Source: Blautia sp.
Lineage (GTDB): Bacteria > Bacillota > Clostridia > Lachnospirales > Lachnospiraceae
Assembly: GCA_017459635.1 (NCBI GenBank)
Contig: JAFUCO010000047.1
Span: forward strand, 1-64,000
DNA length: 64,000 nucleotides
Direction: 5' to 3'
Shown here piece after piece: positions 35,001 through 43,301 of the stretch. Numbering within the stretch: the first letter of the stretch is position 1; every line of letters starts with the position of its first letter. The notes below the pieces were generated by a model. That model saw only the letters and a list, made by a program, of their open reading frames with translations, was not told the DNA's origin and made no database searches. The translations under genes and the position numbers were made by a program.

Positions 35001-35242
35001 TCATCAGCAAGGTTCAGACAATGCGCAAGGAAGCCGGTTTCGAGGTGATGGACCGCATAGTGGTTTATGTGAAGGATAACGAAAAGATTGCGGCGATTAC
35101 AGGTTCAAACCGTGACAGCATCTGCAGGGATGTTCTTGCTGACAGCATTGTTTCCGGCGAGGCAGACGGCTATGTGAAAGAGTGGAATATAAATAAAGAA
35201 AAGGTTACCCTCGGGGTAAAAAAGGTTCAGGAGGTTCATTAA
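32045..35242 (+). CDS. ileS: isoleucyl-tRNA synthetase, long (type 2-like)
   Basis: A 1065-residue class I synthetase charging tRNA-Ile. The start is GTG 32045, 11 bases after AAGGAGG. The HIGH motif lies in PPTANGKPHIGHVLTR (about 46-61), the CP1 editing domain contains FLAWTTTPWTLASNLAL, and the KMSKS signature is in GQKMSKSKGNAVDPF. It is longer than the usual bacterial type (about 920-940) and lacks the Cys-rich C-terminal zinc module; together with GWDTHGLPVEIE this fits the type 2 group, often less sensitive to mupirocin (family knowledge, not tested). It overlaps glgP by one base. Confidence 0.93.
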   Translation: MYRKVDTDLNFVQREKEVEQFWKDNKIFEKSMEMRKDGPTYTFYDGPPTANGKPHIGHVLTRVIKDMIPRYRTMKGCMVPRKAGWDTHGLPVEIEVEKKLGLDGKEQIEAYGMEPFIKQCKESVWKYKGMWEDFSSTVGFWADMEHPYVTYEDDYIESEWWALKEIWKKGLLVKGFKIVPYCPRCGTPLSAQEVASSYRTIKERSAIVRFKAKGEDAYFLAWTTTPWTLASNLALCVNPSDTYCKVKAADGYTYYMAEALLDQVLGSLKEDDKPAYEILERYTGRDLEYKEYEPLYDCAAKDAASQGKKAFFVVCDDYVTMSDGTGIVHIAPAFGEDDNRVCRKYDMPFVRFVDTQGFMTEETPFAGMRAKPSEKELKDGRISADPEVLKELASRNLLFSAPKFEHDYPFCWRCDTPLLYYARESWFIKMTAVKDDLIRNNNTINWIPESIGKGRFGDWLENVQDWGISRNRYWGTPLNIWQCSCGHMHSVGSREELVEMSGNEAAKTVEFHRPYIDEITIKCPECGGEMHRVPEVIDCWFDSGAMPFAQHHYPFENQDLFKEQFPAQFISEAVDQTRGWFYSLLAESTLLFNRAPYENVIVLGHVQDENGQKMSKSKGNAVDPFDALEKYGADAIRWYFYINSAPWLPNRFHEKAVIEGQRKFMSTLWNTYAFFVLYANIDGFDASKYTLEYDKLPLMDKWLLSRLNSTIRTVDEDLDSYRIPEAARALQEFVDEMSNWYVRRSRERFWAKGLLQDKINAYMTLYTALVEISKAAAPMVPFMTEEIYQNLVRSVDSSAPESIHLCDFPEVHDAMIDTELEENMKELLDIVVLGRAARNTANIKNRQPIGHMYVKAPKSMDAYYTDVIADELNVKQVEFTDDVEQFVSYSFKPQLRTVGRKFGKLVNGIRTALAEIDGTSAMEKLRKFEKLVLDIEGTEVELLTEDLLIETKQSERYVTENYAETSVVLDTYLTEELVEEGFVREIISKVQTMRKEAGFEVMDRIVVYVKDNEKIAAITGSNRDSICRDVLADSIVSGEADGYVKEWNINKEKVTLGVKKVQEVH

Positions 35243-37716
35243 TGATCGATAAACAGTTCAAAAAAGAAGCATTCAAGAAGAGCGTTAAGGAAAATGTCAA
35301 GTTCCTTTACAGAAAAAAGCTGGAGGAAGCAACACAGGAGCAGCTTTTTCAGGCAGTAAGCTATACCGTTAAGGACGTTATCATTGACAACTGGCTGGAA
35401 ACGCAGAATGCCTATGACGAGCAGGATCCGAAAACCGTTTATTATCTTTCAATGGAATTCCTTATGGGCCGTGCCCTCGGGAACAACCTGATCAATCTTG
35501 GAGCATACGGCGAAGTGAAGGAAGCCCTTCAGGAGCTGGGTCTTGACATCAACGCGCTTGAGGATCAGGAGCCTGATCCCGCGCTTGGAAACGGCGGCCT
35601 CGGCCGTCTGGCAGCATGCTTCCTGGATTCACTTGCAACACTGAACTACAGTGCATATGGCTGTGGTATCCGTTATCATTACGGCATGTTCAAACAGAAG
35701 ATCGAGAACGGCTTCCAGATAGAGGTACCGGACAACTGGCTTAAGAACGGATATCCGTTTGAACTGAAGCGACCGGAATATGCCAAGGAAGTTCATTTCG
35801 GTGGTTATGTCCGCGTGGACTATGACCAGGAGAAGTGCGAGAATACCTTCCATCATGAGGGATATACCGCTGTGCGCGCTATTCCTTATGACATGCCGAT
35901 AGTCGGCTACAACAACAAGGTAGTAAATACCCTGCGTATCTGGGACGCCGAGCCGATCGTTGATTTCGGGCTCGATTCCTTCGACAAGGGCGACTATAAA
36001 AAAGCAGTGGAGCAGGAGAACCTGGCTACGAACCTGGTTAACGTCCTGTATCCGAACGACAATCATTATGCAGGCAAGGAACTGAGGCTTAAACAGCAGT
36101 ATTTCTTCGTTTCCGCTTCACTTCAGACTGCTATCGAGAAGTACAAAAAGTATCACAGTGATATTACGAAGCTGCATGAGAAAGTCATCTTCCAGATGAA
36201 TGACACTCATCCGACCGTAGCTGTAGCCGAGCTCATGCGTATTCTTATGGATGAGGAGGGCCTTGGATGGGATGCTGCATGGAAGGTTACTACACAGTGT
36301 GTAGCCTATACAAACCATACCATCATGTCGGAAGCTCTTGAGAAATGGCCGATCGACCTCTTCTCACGCCTGCTTCCCAGGGTTTACCAGATCATCGAAG
36401 AGATCAACCGCAGGTTCATCAACGAGATCCAGATGAGATATCCGGGAAACTATGACAAGATCAAGAAGATGGCCATAATCTATGACGGACAGGTCAAGAT
36501 GGCTCACCTTGCGATCGCTGCCGGATTCTCTGTAAACGGTGTTGCAAGGCTGCATACCGAGATCCTCAAGAACCAGGAGCTGCGTGACTTCTACGAGATG
36601 ATGCCTGAGAAGTTTAATAATAAGACCAACGGCATCACCCAGAGAAGATTCCTGCTGCACGGCAACCAGCTGCTGTCAGACTGGATCACCGCTCATATCG
36701 GACCGGACTGGATCACCGACCTCTCACAGCTTAAAAAGCTGACAGTATATGAGAATGATGACAAGGCTCTTCAGGAGTTCATGAACATCAAGTATCAGAA
36801 CAAGGAACGCCTTGCTAAATACATCCTTGAGCATAACGGCGTTGAAGTAGACCCGCACTCCATCTTTGATGTACAGGTCAAGAGGCTCCATGAGTACAAA
36901 CGACAGCTGCTTAACATCCTTCATGTGATCTATCTTTATGACCAGATCAAGATGCATCCGGAGATCGATTTCTATCCGAGAACCTTTATTTTCGGAGCAA
37001 AAGCATCGGCAGGATATCACACAGCGAAGAAGATCATCAAGCTGATCAACTCCGTTGCAGATGTTGTAAACAATGATCTTTCTATCAAGGGCAAGCTTAA
37101 GGTCGTATTTATTGAGAACTACCGCGTATCCAACGCAGAGATGATCTTTGCCGCGGCTGATGTATCCGAGCAGATCTCCACAGCCAGCAAGGAAGCATCC
37201 GGTACAGGCAACATGAAGTTCATGCTGAACGGCGCTCCGACCATCGGAACAATGGATGGCGCGAATGTTGAGATAGTAGAAGAAGTGGGCGAAGAGAATG
37301 CCTTCATTTTCGGACTTTCCTCCGACCAGGTCATCAATTATGAGAATAACGGCGGCTATGATCCCAACGTCATCTTCAATACGGACGGTGAGATCCGTCA
37401 GGTCCTCATGAAGCTGATCAATGGAACCTTCAACGCCGACACTGAGCTGTTCCGCGACCTGTACGATACGCTTCTCACAACAAGGCACAGCGACCGCCCG
37501 GACCGTTACTTCATCCTGGCCGATTTCCGCTCCTATGCAGAAGCGCAGAGAAGAGTCGAAGAAGCCTATAGAGATGAGAGAAGATGGGCTCGCATGGCCC
37601 TCATGAACACCGCCTGCAGCGGCAAGTTCACATCCGACCGTACCATAGAAGAATATGTAAACGACATCTGGCACCTTGACAGAGTAATCGTAGATAAGAA
37701 AGCATTAAAGAGATGA
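35242..37716 (+). CDS. glgP: glycogen/starch/maltodextrin phosphorylase
   Basis: An 824-residue GT35 enzyme releasing glucose-1-phosphate from alpha-1,4-glucans. Typical stretches are YLSMEFLMGRALGNNL, EPDPALGNGGLGRLAACF, QMNDTHPTVAVAELMRIL, VKRLHEYKRQLLN, FGAKASAGYHTAKKII and the PLP-binding EASGTGNMKFMLNGAPTIG region with its Lys. The start codon shares TAATG with the ileS stop and has AGGAGG upstream, implying coupling with the synthetase, an unusual partner. GlgB and a GH13 enzyme lie about 9-10 kb downstream. Confidence 0.96.
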   Translation: MIDKQFKKEAFKKSVKENVKFLYRKKLEEATQEQLFQAVSYTVKDVIIDNWLETQNAYDEQDPKTVYYLSMEFLMGRALGNNLINLGAYGEVKEALQELGLDINALEDQEPDPALGNGGLGRLAACFLDSLATLNYSAYGCGIRYHYGMFKQKIENGFQIEVPDNWLKNGYPFELKRPEYAKEVHFGGYVRVDYDQEKCENTFHHEGYTAVRAIPYDMPIVGYNNKVVNTLRIWDAEPIVDFGLDSFDKGDYKKAVEQENLATNLVNVLYPNDNHYAGKELRLKQQYFFVSASLQTAIEKYKKYHSDITKLHEKVIFQMNDTHPTVAVAELMRILMDEEGLGWDAAWKVTTQCVAYTNHTIMSEALEKWPIDLFSRLLPRVYQIIEEINRRFINEIQMRYPGNYDKIKKMAIIYDGQVKMAHLAIAAGFSVNGVARLHTEILKNQELRDFYEMMPEKFNNKTNGITQRRFLLHGNQLLSDWITAHIGPDWITDLSQLKKLTVYENDDKALQEFMNIKYQNKERLAKYILEHNGVEVDPHSIFDVQVKRLHEYKRQLLNILHVIYLYDQIKMHPEIDFYPRTFIFGAKASAGYHTAKKIIKLINSVADVVNNDLSIKGKLKVVFIENYRVSNAEMIFAAADVSEQISTASKEASGTGNMKFMLNGAPTIGTMDGANVEIVEEVGEENAFIFGLSSDQVINYENNGGYDPNVIFNTDGEIRQVLMKLINGTFNADTELFRDLYDTLLTTRHSDRPDRYFILADFRSYAEAQRRVEEAYRDERRWARMALMNTACSGKFTSDRTIEEYVNDIWHLDRVIVDKKALKR

Positions 37717-37721
37717 TAAAA

Positions 37722-37758
37722 AGGGGCTGTGAAAAAGTATTGCTTTTTCACAGCCCCT
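37722..37758. terminator. bidirectional terminator
   Basis: AGGGGCTGTGAAAAAG (37722-37737) pairs perfectly with CTTTTTCACAGCCCCT (37743-37758). It separates convergent glgP and the acyltransferase gene, and closely resembles the 16822 terminator. Confidence 0.85.
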
Positions 37759-37808
37759 GTATTATTTAAAAACATACTGCTATATCGAAACAAGAAGCGT
37801 GCCCTGTC

Positions 37809-38546
37809 TTATTTAGTGTTCAGTTTACGAAGTGTTTCCTGCATTTTTGCTCTTGTGGAGGCGCCCATGTGTTTTTGTTCTTCCCGGGAGAGAGTGTCCG
37901 GGTATATGGGGGGAAGATATTCTATTATTACGTGCTGGGGTACCAGCCTGGGAAACTGGGCTTCGAAGATCTTCTGTGTATTGTGCATGACTACCGGGAC
38001 TACCGGGCAGCCGGAGCGGTAGGATACGCGGAAGCTTCCTTCGTGGAACTCCATAAGATCTGTTTCGTTCTCGTTCTTGTTCCTTGTGCCTTCGGGGAAG
38101 ATGAACACGGAGATTCCGTTTTTGACCATTTCAGTAGCGGTCTTTATTACCTCCATGCCCTGACGCAGGTCGTTGCGGTCAAGGAAAAGGCAGTGGCAGT
38201 AGCGCATCCAAAGGTTGAATATCGGGAAACGGTCCATTTCCTTCTTGGCCACGAACCCCGTCACATCCTTAAACCCGGCAAAGGCTATCAGAATGTCGAA
38301 ATAGCTCCGGTGGTTTCCGACATACAGTACTCCTGTGTCCCGGGGGATATTCTCCACGCCCCGGAATTCCATCTTCGTCCCGCTTACAAAGAGTATCAGG
38401 CGAAAAGCCCACTGAACCATCCTGAGTGAGACGATATCCTGGACTCGCGGCCATTTCTTTCCGATCAGCCATAATATAAAAGCTATCGGAAGAGTCAGGA
38501 CAAGATAAAGAAAAACTATCAGGCAGCCAATAATAAATCGTATCAT
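37809..38546 (-). CDS. plsC: 1-acyl-sn-glycerol-3-phosphate acyltransferase (PlsC-like)
   Basis: A 245-residue membrane acyltransferase making phosphatidic acid. The start is taken at ATG 38546 because GGAG lies six bases upstream; ATG 38558 is four codons earlier. An N-terminal hydrophobic helix (about 2-26) is followed by NHRSYFD (H-x4-D catalytic motif, about 82-88) and FIFPEGTRN (about 156-164), the substrate-binding PlsC block. It stands alone on this strand between a terminator and a divergent promoter. Confidence 0.9.
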   Translation of the reverse strand: MIRFIIGCLIVFLYLVLTLPIAFILWLIGKKWPRVQDIVSLRMVQWAFRLILFVSGTKMEFRGVENIPRDTGVLYVGNHRSYFDILIAFAGFKDVTGFVAKKEMDRFPIFNLWMRYCHCLFLDRNDLRQGMEVIKTATEMVKNGISVFIFPEGTRNKNENETDLMEFHEGSFRVSYRSGCPVVPVVMHNTQKIFEAQFPRLVPQHVIIEYLPPIYPDTLSREEQKHMGASTRAKMQETLRKLNTK

Positions 38547-38626
38547 CAAAAACTCCATTCCGCCGCAGATCAAAGCGCGGCTTTTATTAACGACATAATA
38601 ATAGCAGAGAAAATTAAATTGTGAAA

Positions 38627-38665
38627 GGGGGTGCTGAAAAAGTCTTTCTTTTTTCGGCATCCCCC
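38627..38665. terminator. terminator-like hairpin between divergent genes
   Basis: GGGGGTGCTGAAAAAG (38627-38642) pairs with the T-rich arm ending CGGCATCCCCC (38648-38665). Both neighbours start away from it, so it terminates no obvious gene. The rest of 38547-38850 holds the ispE promoter and no gene. Confidence 0.55.
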
Positions 38666-38732
38666 GGCCCATGCCTGTATGGGGCATCGCCGGAAATCAG
38701 CGGCCCCACTGATTTCGTTCTAAACTTTTCTA

Positions 38733-38761
38733 TTTACATTTATCATCTATAAATGTATGAT
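38733..38761 (+). promoter_or_regulatory. ispE-murI promoter with an embedded inverted repeat
   Basis: TTTACA (38733-38738) and TATGAT (38756-38761) are 17 bp apart. Between and overlapping them is a perfect 8-bp inverted repeat, ACATTTAT-CATCT-ATAAATGT (38736-38756), placed where an operator would block RNA polymerase. Confidence 0.5.
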
Positions 38762-38850
38762 GAAGTAGGTTCGGCTCTGCTTGTCCTGGGCGGCTGTGGG
38801 GGCGGCGGATGGTTATTGCCGGACCTGAACTTGTCTGGAGGTGATTATGG

Positions 38851-39714
38851 ATGCGTCTGCACGCGCTTGCAAAGGTCAATCTTGCGTTGGATGTTTTGAG
38901 TAAACGTCCTGATGGGTATCATGATGTACGGATGATCATGCAGACTATCTCGATGTATGATGAGCTGAAGCTTGATATCAGAAAAGAGCCGGGGATCGTG
39001 CTTAAGACAAATCTGCCTTATGTCCCTTCTGACAGCAGGAATCTGGCTTACCGGGCAGCGGAAATGCTTATCAATGAATTTGACATAAAAGAAGGTATTG
39101 AGATCGGCCTTACTAAATATATTCCGGTTTCTGCCGGACTTGCCGGGGGAAGCTCTGACGCGGCTGCCGTTCTATTCGGAATGAACCGGCTGTTTGAACT
39201 GGGACTTTCGATGGAGGAGCTTATGAAGCGCGGTACAGCTCTTGGCGCGGATGTGCCGTACTGCATAATGCGCGGCACAGCGCTTGCTGAAGGAATAGGT
39301 GAAAAACTCACACCTCTTCCGTCTGTTCCTGCATGCTATGTGCTGGTAGGAAAGCCGGGCATAAGTGTTTCGACAAAACAGGCCTACGAATCGCTTCGTA
39401 TAGGAGATATTACAGACCGCCCGGATATCGATGGTATGATAGACAGTATTCATAAGGGCGATCTGGGAGGGATAACCGGTCGTATGAAAAACGTTTTTCA
39501 GCCGGGAGTCTCGGAAAGATATCCGGTCATAAATGAAATAGTATCACTGATGGAAGAACATGGCGCAATGAAAGCGATGATGAGCGGAAGCGGGCCTTCC
39601 GTTTTCGGGATATTTGAAAAGAGAAAAGATGCCGAAAAGGCCGCTGATGCTTTAAGAGAAAGCAGAAAAGCAAAAACAGTCCATGTTGCGCATGCTTTCC
39701 GGGTTACGAACTGA
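38851..39714 (+). CDS. ispE: 4-diphosphocytidyl-2-C-methyl-D-erythritol kinase
   Basis: A 287-residue GHMP kinase of the MEP isoprenoid pathway, phosphorylating CDP-ME. The N-terminal AKVNLALDVLSKRPDGYHDV (about 7-26) holds the Lys and His of the CDP-ME site. The ATP loop is VSAGLAGGSSDAAAVL (about 91-106), GADVPYCIMRGTALAEG follows, and MSGSGPSVFGIF is the C-terminal GHMP motif. GGAGGTG precedes the ATG. murI follows after 28 bp. Confidence 0.95.
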   Translation: MRLHALAKVNLALDVLSKRPDGYHDVRMIMQTISMYDELKLDIRKEPGIVLKTNLPYVPSDSRNLAYRAAEMLINEFDIKEGIEIGLTKYIPVSAGLAGGSSDAAAVLFGMNRLFELGLSMEELMKRGTALGADVPYCIMRGTALAEGIGEKLTPLPSVPACYVLVGKPGISVSTKQAYESLRIGDITDRPDIDGMIDSIHKGDLGGITGRMKNVFQPGVSERYPVINEIVSLMEEHGAMKAMMSGSGPSVFGIFEKRKDAEKAADALRESRKAKTVHVAHAFRVTN

Positions 39715-39742
39715 ATCAACCGGATTTGATAAAGAGGATCTT

Positions 39743-40594
39743 ATGAATAATACTGATAACTTTAAATATGGAGGCAGGGAGGCACCAATCGGAGTGTTTG
39801 ATTCCGGTGTCGGCGGCCTGACGGTTGCGCGGGAGATAATGCGCAATCTTCCTTCAGAAAAAATAGTTTACTTTGGAGACACCGCAAGGCTTCCATATGG
39901 CAACAAATCAAAAGAGACCATTATACGCTATTCGCGCCAGATAGTCCGTTTTCTGATAAAACAGGATGTCAAGGCGATAGTGATAGCCTGCAATACCGCA
40001 AGCGCGTTTGCGCTGGACGCGGTAAGCCGGGAGTTCGATATCCCGGTAATCGGGGTTATCCATGCAGGGGCCGAGGTTGCTGCATCGGCAACAAAAAATC
40101 ACCGGATCGGGGTTATAGGGACGCTTGGAACAATAGGAAGCGGGATACATGAGCACTATCTGCACATCCTTGACCCTGAGATAATGGTGATAGGAAAAGC
40201 ATGTCCGCTTTTTGTGCCGCTTGTAGAGGAAGGGTGGCTGGATGATCCGGTCACGGAAACAGTAGCCCGCAGATATCTGGACCCTCTGAAGGAGAAGGAT
40301 ATCGACACACTGATACTCGGCTGCACACATTATCCGCTGCTTCGGAAGCTTATCGGCCGCGTGATGGGTTCGCATGTACAGCTGGTGAATCCGGCCTACG
40401 AGACTGCGCTGCAGCTTAAGAAGCTTCTTGGCGAGAGAAACATGCTGAGTACGTCTGCCGGTACTGAAGAATTCCCTTACCGCTTTTTTGTCAGCGATCT
40501 GGCGGATGAATTCAGAAAATTTGCCAATTCGATCCTGCCTTATGATGTTGAAATGACTCAGAAGGTGAATCTGGAGGAAAAAGAGGATGAATAA
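39743..40594 (+). CDS. murI: glutamate racemase
   Basis: A 283-residue racemase supplying D-glutamate for peptidoglycan. It shows APIGVFDSGVGGLTVA (about 13-28), FGDTARLPYG, the first catalytic Cys in IACNTAS and the second in GCTHYPLL. ATG 39743 follows AGAGGATC; the longer frame overlaps ispE. Its stop overlaps the next gene's start by 8 bp. Confidence 0.95.
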   Translation: MNNTDNFKYGGREAPIGVFDSGVGGLTVAREIMRNLPSEKIVYFGDTARLPYGNKSKETIIRYSRQIVRFLIKQDVKAIVIACNTASAFALDAVSREFDIPVIGVIHAGAEVAASATKNHRIGVIGTLGTIGSGIHEHYLHILDPEIMVIGKACPLFVPLVEEGWLDDPVTETVARRYLDPLKEKDIDTLILGCTHYPLLRKLIGRVMGSHVQLVNPAYETALQLKKLLGERNMLSTSAGTEEFPYRFFVSDLADEFRKFANSILPYDVEMTQKVNLEEKEDE

Positions 40595-41030
40595 AGATGT
40601 TCTGATCAATGTGACGGGACTTCAGATGACTGACAGTGACGGGAATTCACAGCCTATTGAGATGATCGTGCCGGGAAACTATTATTTCAAAAACGGAAGC
40701 CATTATCTGAGATACGAGGAGATCCTGGACGAATCAGGAGAGCCGACTGTCAACTATGTAAAGCTTTCGCCTACATCCATGGAAGTGCGCAAAAAGGGAC
40801 TTGTCAATGTGCACATGGTATTTGAGAAGGGCAAAAAAAACATGGCAAGCTATACCACGCCGTTTGGCACTATACGGATGGGAATAGCCGCCACAGGACT
40901 TTCGGTCGCAGAGGAACCTGACCAGCTGTGCGCAAGCATAAAGTATTCGCTGGATATGAATGACGAGTACGTAGCGGACTGCTCTCTGACATACAATGTA
41001 AGGTCAAAGACCGCTTATCCGTCGGCCTGA
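40587..41030 (+). CDS. DUF1934 (YwiB-like) beta-barrel protein
   Basis: A 147-residue protein of the DUF1934 family, with an N-terminal DVLINVTGLQMTDSDG strand, NYYFKNGSHYLRYEEI, KLSPTSMEVRKKGLVNVHMVF and TPFGTIRMGIAATG. The family forms a small lipocalin-like barrel; no biochemical role is known to me. It overlaps murI by 8 bp and is probably cotranslated. Confidence 0.85.
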   Translation: MNKDVLINVTGLQMTDSDGNSQPIEMIVPGNYYFKNGSHYLRYEEILDESGEPTVNYVKLSPTSMEVRKKGLVNVHMVFEKGKKNMASYTTPFGTIRMGIAATGLSVAEEPDQLCASIKYSLDMNDEYVADCSLTYNVRSKTAYPSA

Positions 41031-41120
41031 AGCGCCGCCTGCGGTGCACAGCATTAATCATTCATGCCGGATTTTGCCCTGTCGCAGCACATTTTTGAAA
41101 TGCACGTTACAATATAAAAA

Positions 41121-41157
41121 AGGAGGCTCCAGACCACAGGAACCTCCGGTTTTATTT
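41121..41157. terminator. probable bidirectional terminator
   Basis: GGAGGCTCC (41122-41130) pairs with GGAACCTCC (41139-41147) with one mismatch. It is flanked by an A tract on the left and GGTTTTATTTT on the right, between convergent genes. Confidence 0.6.
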
Positions 41158-41601
41158 TCATCTGTTGAGAAGACGTTTGAAAAAGCCCTTCTTTTTTTCG
41201 GCGGGTTTTTCCAGGTTTCCGCGGATTCCCTTCACACCGACGATGTAGAGACCACTGACTTCGGCTTTGATCTCTTTCTTGACCGGGATCAGGTCAAAGA
41301 CTTTTTCATCAGCGATGAGGATCTGGATCCTGGGGCCGACCTTCGCCTTGACTATCGGAAGCTTCTGCCTGCGCATTAACTTCGGCACCTGGTCGATCAC
41401 CATCTGAGGAAGCCCTGAATCCTTGATAGGCATCCGCTTCTTATCTATAACAAGCATGGAAACCGTCTGTTTTGTCTGTTCGATCTGGGCCTGCTGTTCT
41501 TCCTGCTTCTTCTGGGTTCTTTTGCCGAAAAAGTAAAGCGCGATGAGCACGCCTATAAGAACCACAAGGATCACAAGAAGGACGATAGTTACTGTACTCA
41601 T
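41158..41601 (-). CDS. single-pass membrane protein of unknown function
   Basis: A 147-residue protein starting at ATG 41601 with GGAGG six bases upstream. An N-terminal TM (about 3-26, VTIVLLVILVVLIGVLIALY) is followed by a Gln/Lys/Glu-rich coiled stretch (about 30-45) and a small beta-rich soluble domain (KLPIVKAKVGPRIQILIADEKVFDLIPV). It ends in a basic EKKKGFFKRLLNR tail. No enzymatic motif is seen. With the N-terminus outside, the domain would face the cytosol. Confidence 0.7.
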   Translation of the reverse strand: MSTVTIVLLVILVVLIGVLIALYFFGKRTQKKQEEQQAQIEQTKQTVSMLVIDKKRMPIKDSGLPQMVIDQVPKLMRRQKLPIVKAKVGPRIQILIADEKVFDLIPVKKEIKAEVSGLYIVGVKGIRGNLEKPAEKKKGFFKRLLNR

Positions 41602-41804
41602 AAAAATCCTCCTCATATGGCTTCAGTGTATTTTTGTGCCGCGCAGGATATCCGCATACAGGATATCTGTCGATGCGCGATACCTATTTTAACATTGTTT
41701 TTGGTAAAAGGCAATCAGGTTATCAAAAAGAGGTGGAAATTTTACGTCCGGGAGTTTATAATAGGTAGTTGTGATATGGTGGGAAGGAGGGAGAATAAGG
41801 GGTT

Positions 41805-43220
41805 ATGAGTTATAAAAGGCAGAAACCGTGGGGAAGGTTCCTGTTTATGACTGCCGTACTTTCCGGTACAGCTGTTTTATCGGGATGCAGCGTACACATG
41901 CTGCCATTTGACGATAAGGTGGTTGAGGTTCAGGATGACGATAAAGAAGAACCTAAAAAGGCTGTTGAAATAAAACCGACCAGGGCTCCTTCGCCTACTC
42001 CTGTTCCTACGGAAACGCCCGTGCCTCTTGAGGTACAGCCGATACTTGACGAGGCGGCCTCATATGCGCTTCAATATGACTATGATAAAGCGATAGCATT
42101 TCTGGAGGATCAGCCGGAGTTCGGGGAGGATCTGGCACTTCAGACAGCGGTCAAAAAATACAGGAATACGCGCGCGGCCTGCACGGAATGGAAAATGGAG
42201 GACATAACACATGTCTTTTTCCATACCCTGATATATGATACCTCAAAAGCCTTTGACGGCGATGAGGATGAGGCGGGCTACAACCAGATGATGACCACGA
42301 TAAGTGAGTTCAACAGGATCATCGAATCAATGTATGATAAAGGCTATGTGATGGTGAGCCTCCATGACATAGCAACTGTAAATGATGACGGGACAATGGC
42401 TCCCGGTTCCATAAAGCTTCCGCCGGGAAGAAAGCCTTTCGTGCTCTCGCAGGACGACGTAAGCTACTACCACTATATGGACGGCGACGGATTTGCCAGC
42501 CGGCTTATAGTAACGGATGACGGAAGTGTCAAATGCGAATATATCGAGGATGACGGCACTGTTTCAGTCGGGAATTATGATATGGTCCCGCTTATCGATG
42601 AGTTCGTTGAAGAACATCCGGATTTTTCATACCGTGGTCATAAGGGCATCCTTGCAATGACCGGGTACAACGGTGTGCTTGGCTATCGGACCGATTCAGC
42701 TTACAAAACAGGGCAGAATCTTCAGGATAACCAGAAGGAGTTCCTTGACGCCAATCCGGACTTCGATTATGACAGCGAAGTAGCCGAGGCAAAGAAAGTG
42801 GCCGACGCAATGAAGGCAGAAGGGTGGGAATTTGCAAGCCACACCTGGGGACACCGGAATGCCACCTCATCGTCAGCCGGAGAGCTGAAGTCGGACAACG
42901 AGAAATGGGAAAAAAATGTAAAGCCGATACTCGGGGATACCGATGTTATCATCTTTGCCTTTGGAGCAGATATCAGCAACTGGGAAAAATATGATTTTGA
43001 CAATCCCAAGTTTGCATATTATAAGAGCAGGGGTTATAATTACTACTGCAACGTTGATTCCAACCGCCTGTGGGTCCAGTTTACAGACCAGGCCTTCAGG
43101 ATGGGGCGCCGCAATCTGGATGGTTACAGAATGTACTACAATCCGGAGCTGTGCAGCGATCTGTTTGACGTTGATGAGGTCTGGGACCAGTCCCGGCCGA
43201 CCCCGGTTCCGGAAATGTGA
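41805..43220 (+). CDS. polysaccharide deacetylase-like lipoprotein
   Basis: A 471-residue secreted protein. A signal peptide with lipobox LSGC (about 25-28) is followed by a Pro/Thr linker (TRAPSPTPVPTETPVP), a helical region (about 75-120) and a NodB-homology domain. NodB marks are LSQDDVSYY (the metal Asp pair region), ASHTWGHRN (His-x3-His type metal ligands) and FAFGADISNW. It probably removes acetyl or acyl groups from a wall glycan. The segment at 41602-41804 upstream contains repeated AGGATATC boxes. Confidence 0.82.
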   Translation: MSYKRQKPWGRFLFMTAVLSGTAVLSGCSVHMLPFDDKVVEVQDDDKEEPKKAVEIKPTRAPSPTPVPTETPVPLEVQPILDEAASYALQYDYDKAIAFLEDQPEFGEDLALQTAVKKYRNTRAACTEWKMEDITHVFFHTLIYDTSKAFDGDEDEAGYNQMMTTISEFNRIIESMYDKGYVMVSLHDIATVNDDGTMAPGSIKLPPGRKPFVLSQDDVSYYHYMDGDGFASRLIVTDDGSVKCEYIEDDGTVSVGNYDMVPLIDEFVEEHPDFSYRGHKGILAMTGYNGVLGYRTDSAYKTGQNLQDNQKEFLDANPDFDYDSEVAEAKKVADAMKAEGWEFASHTWGHRNATSSSAGELKSDNEKWEKNVKPILGDTDVIIFAFGADISNWEKYDFDNPKFAYYKSRGYNYYCNVDSNRLWVQFTDQAFRMGRRNLDGYRMYYNPELCSDLFDVDEVWDQSRPTPVPEM

Positions 43221-43301
43221 GGGTTCAGAGCGCGGCTTATGCCGTGACTTTACAGGGAAAGAGTATTTGCAGCAAAAAACAGGATTTAAAAGGAGTTAAT
43301 C

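Noticed and set aside
36724..37674. 316-residue minus-strand ORF opposite glgP
   Set aside because: Shadow frame of a strongly conserved phosphorylase; no ribosome binding site or recognisable motif.
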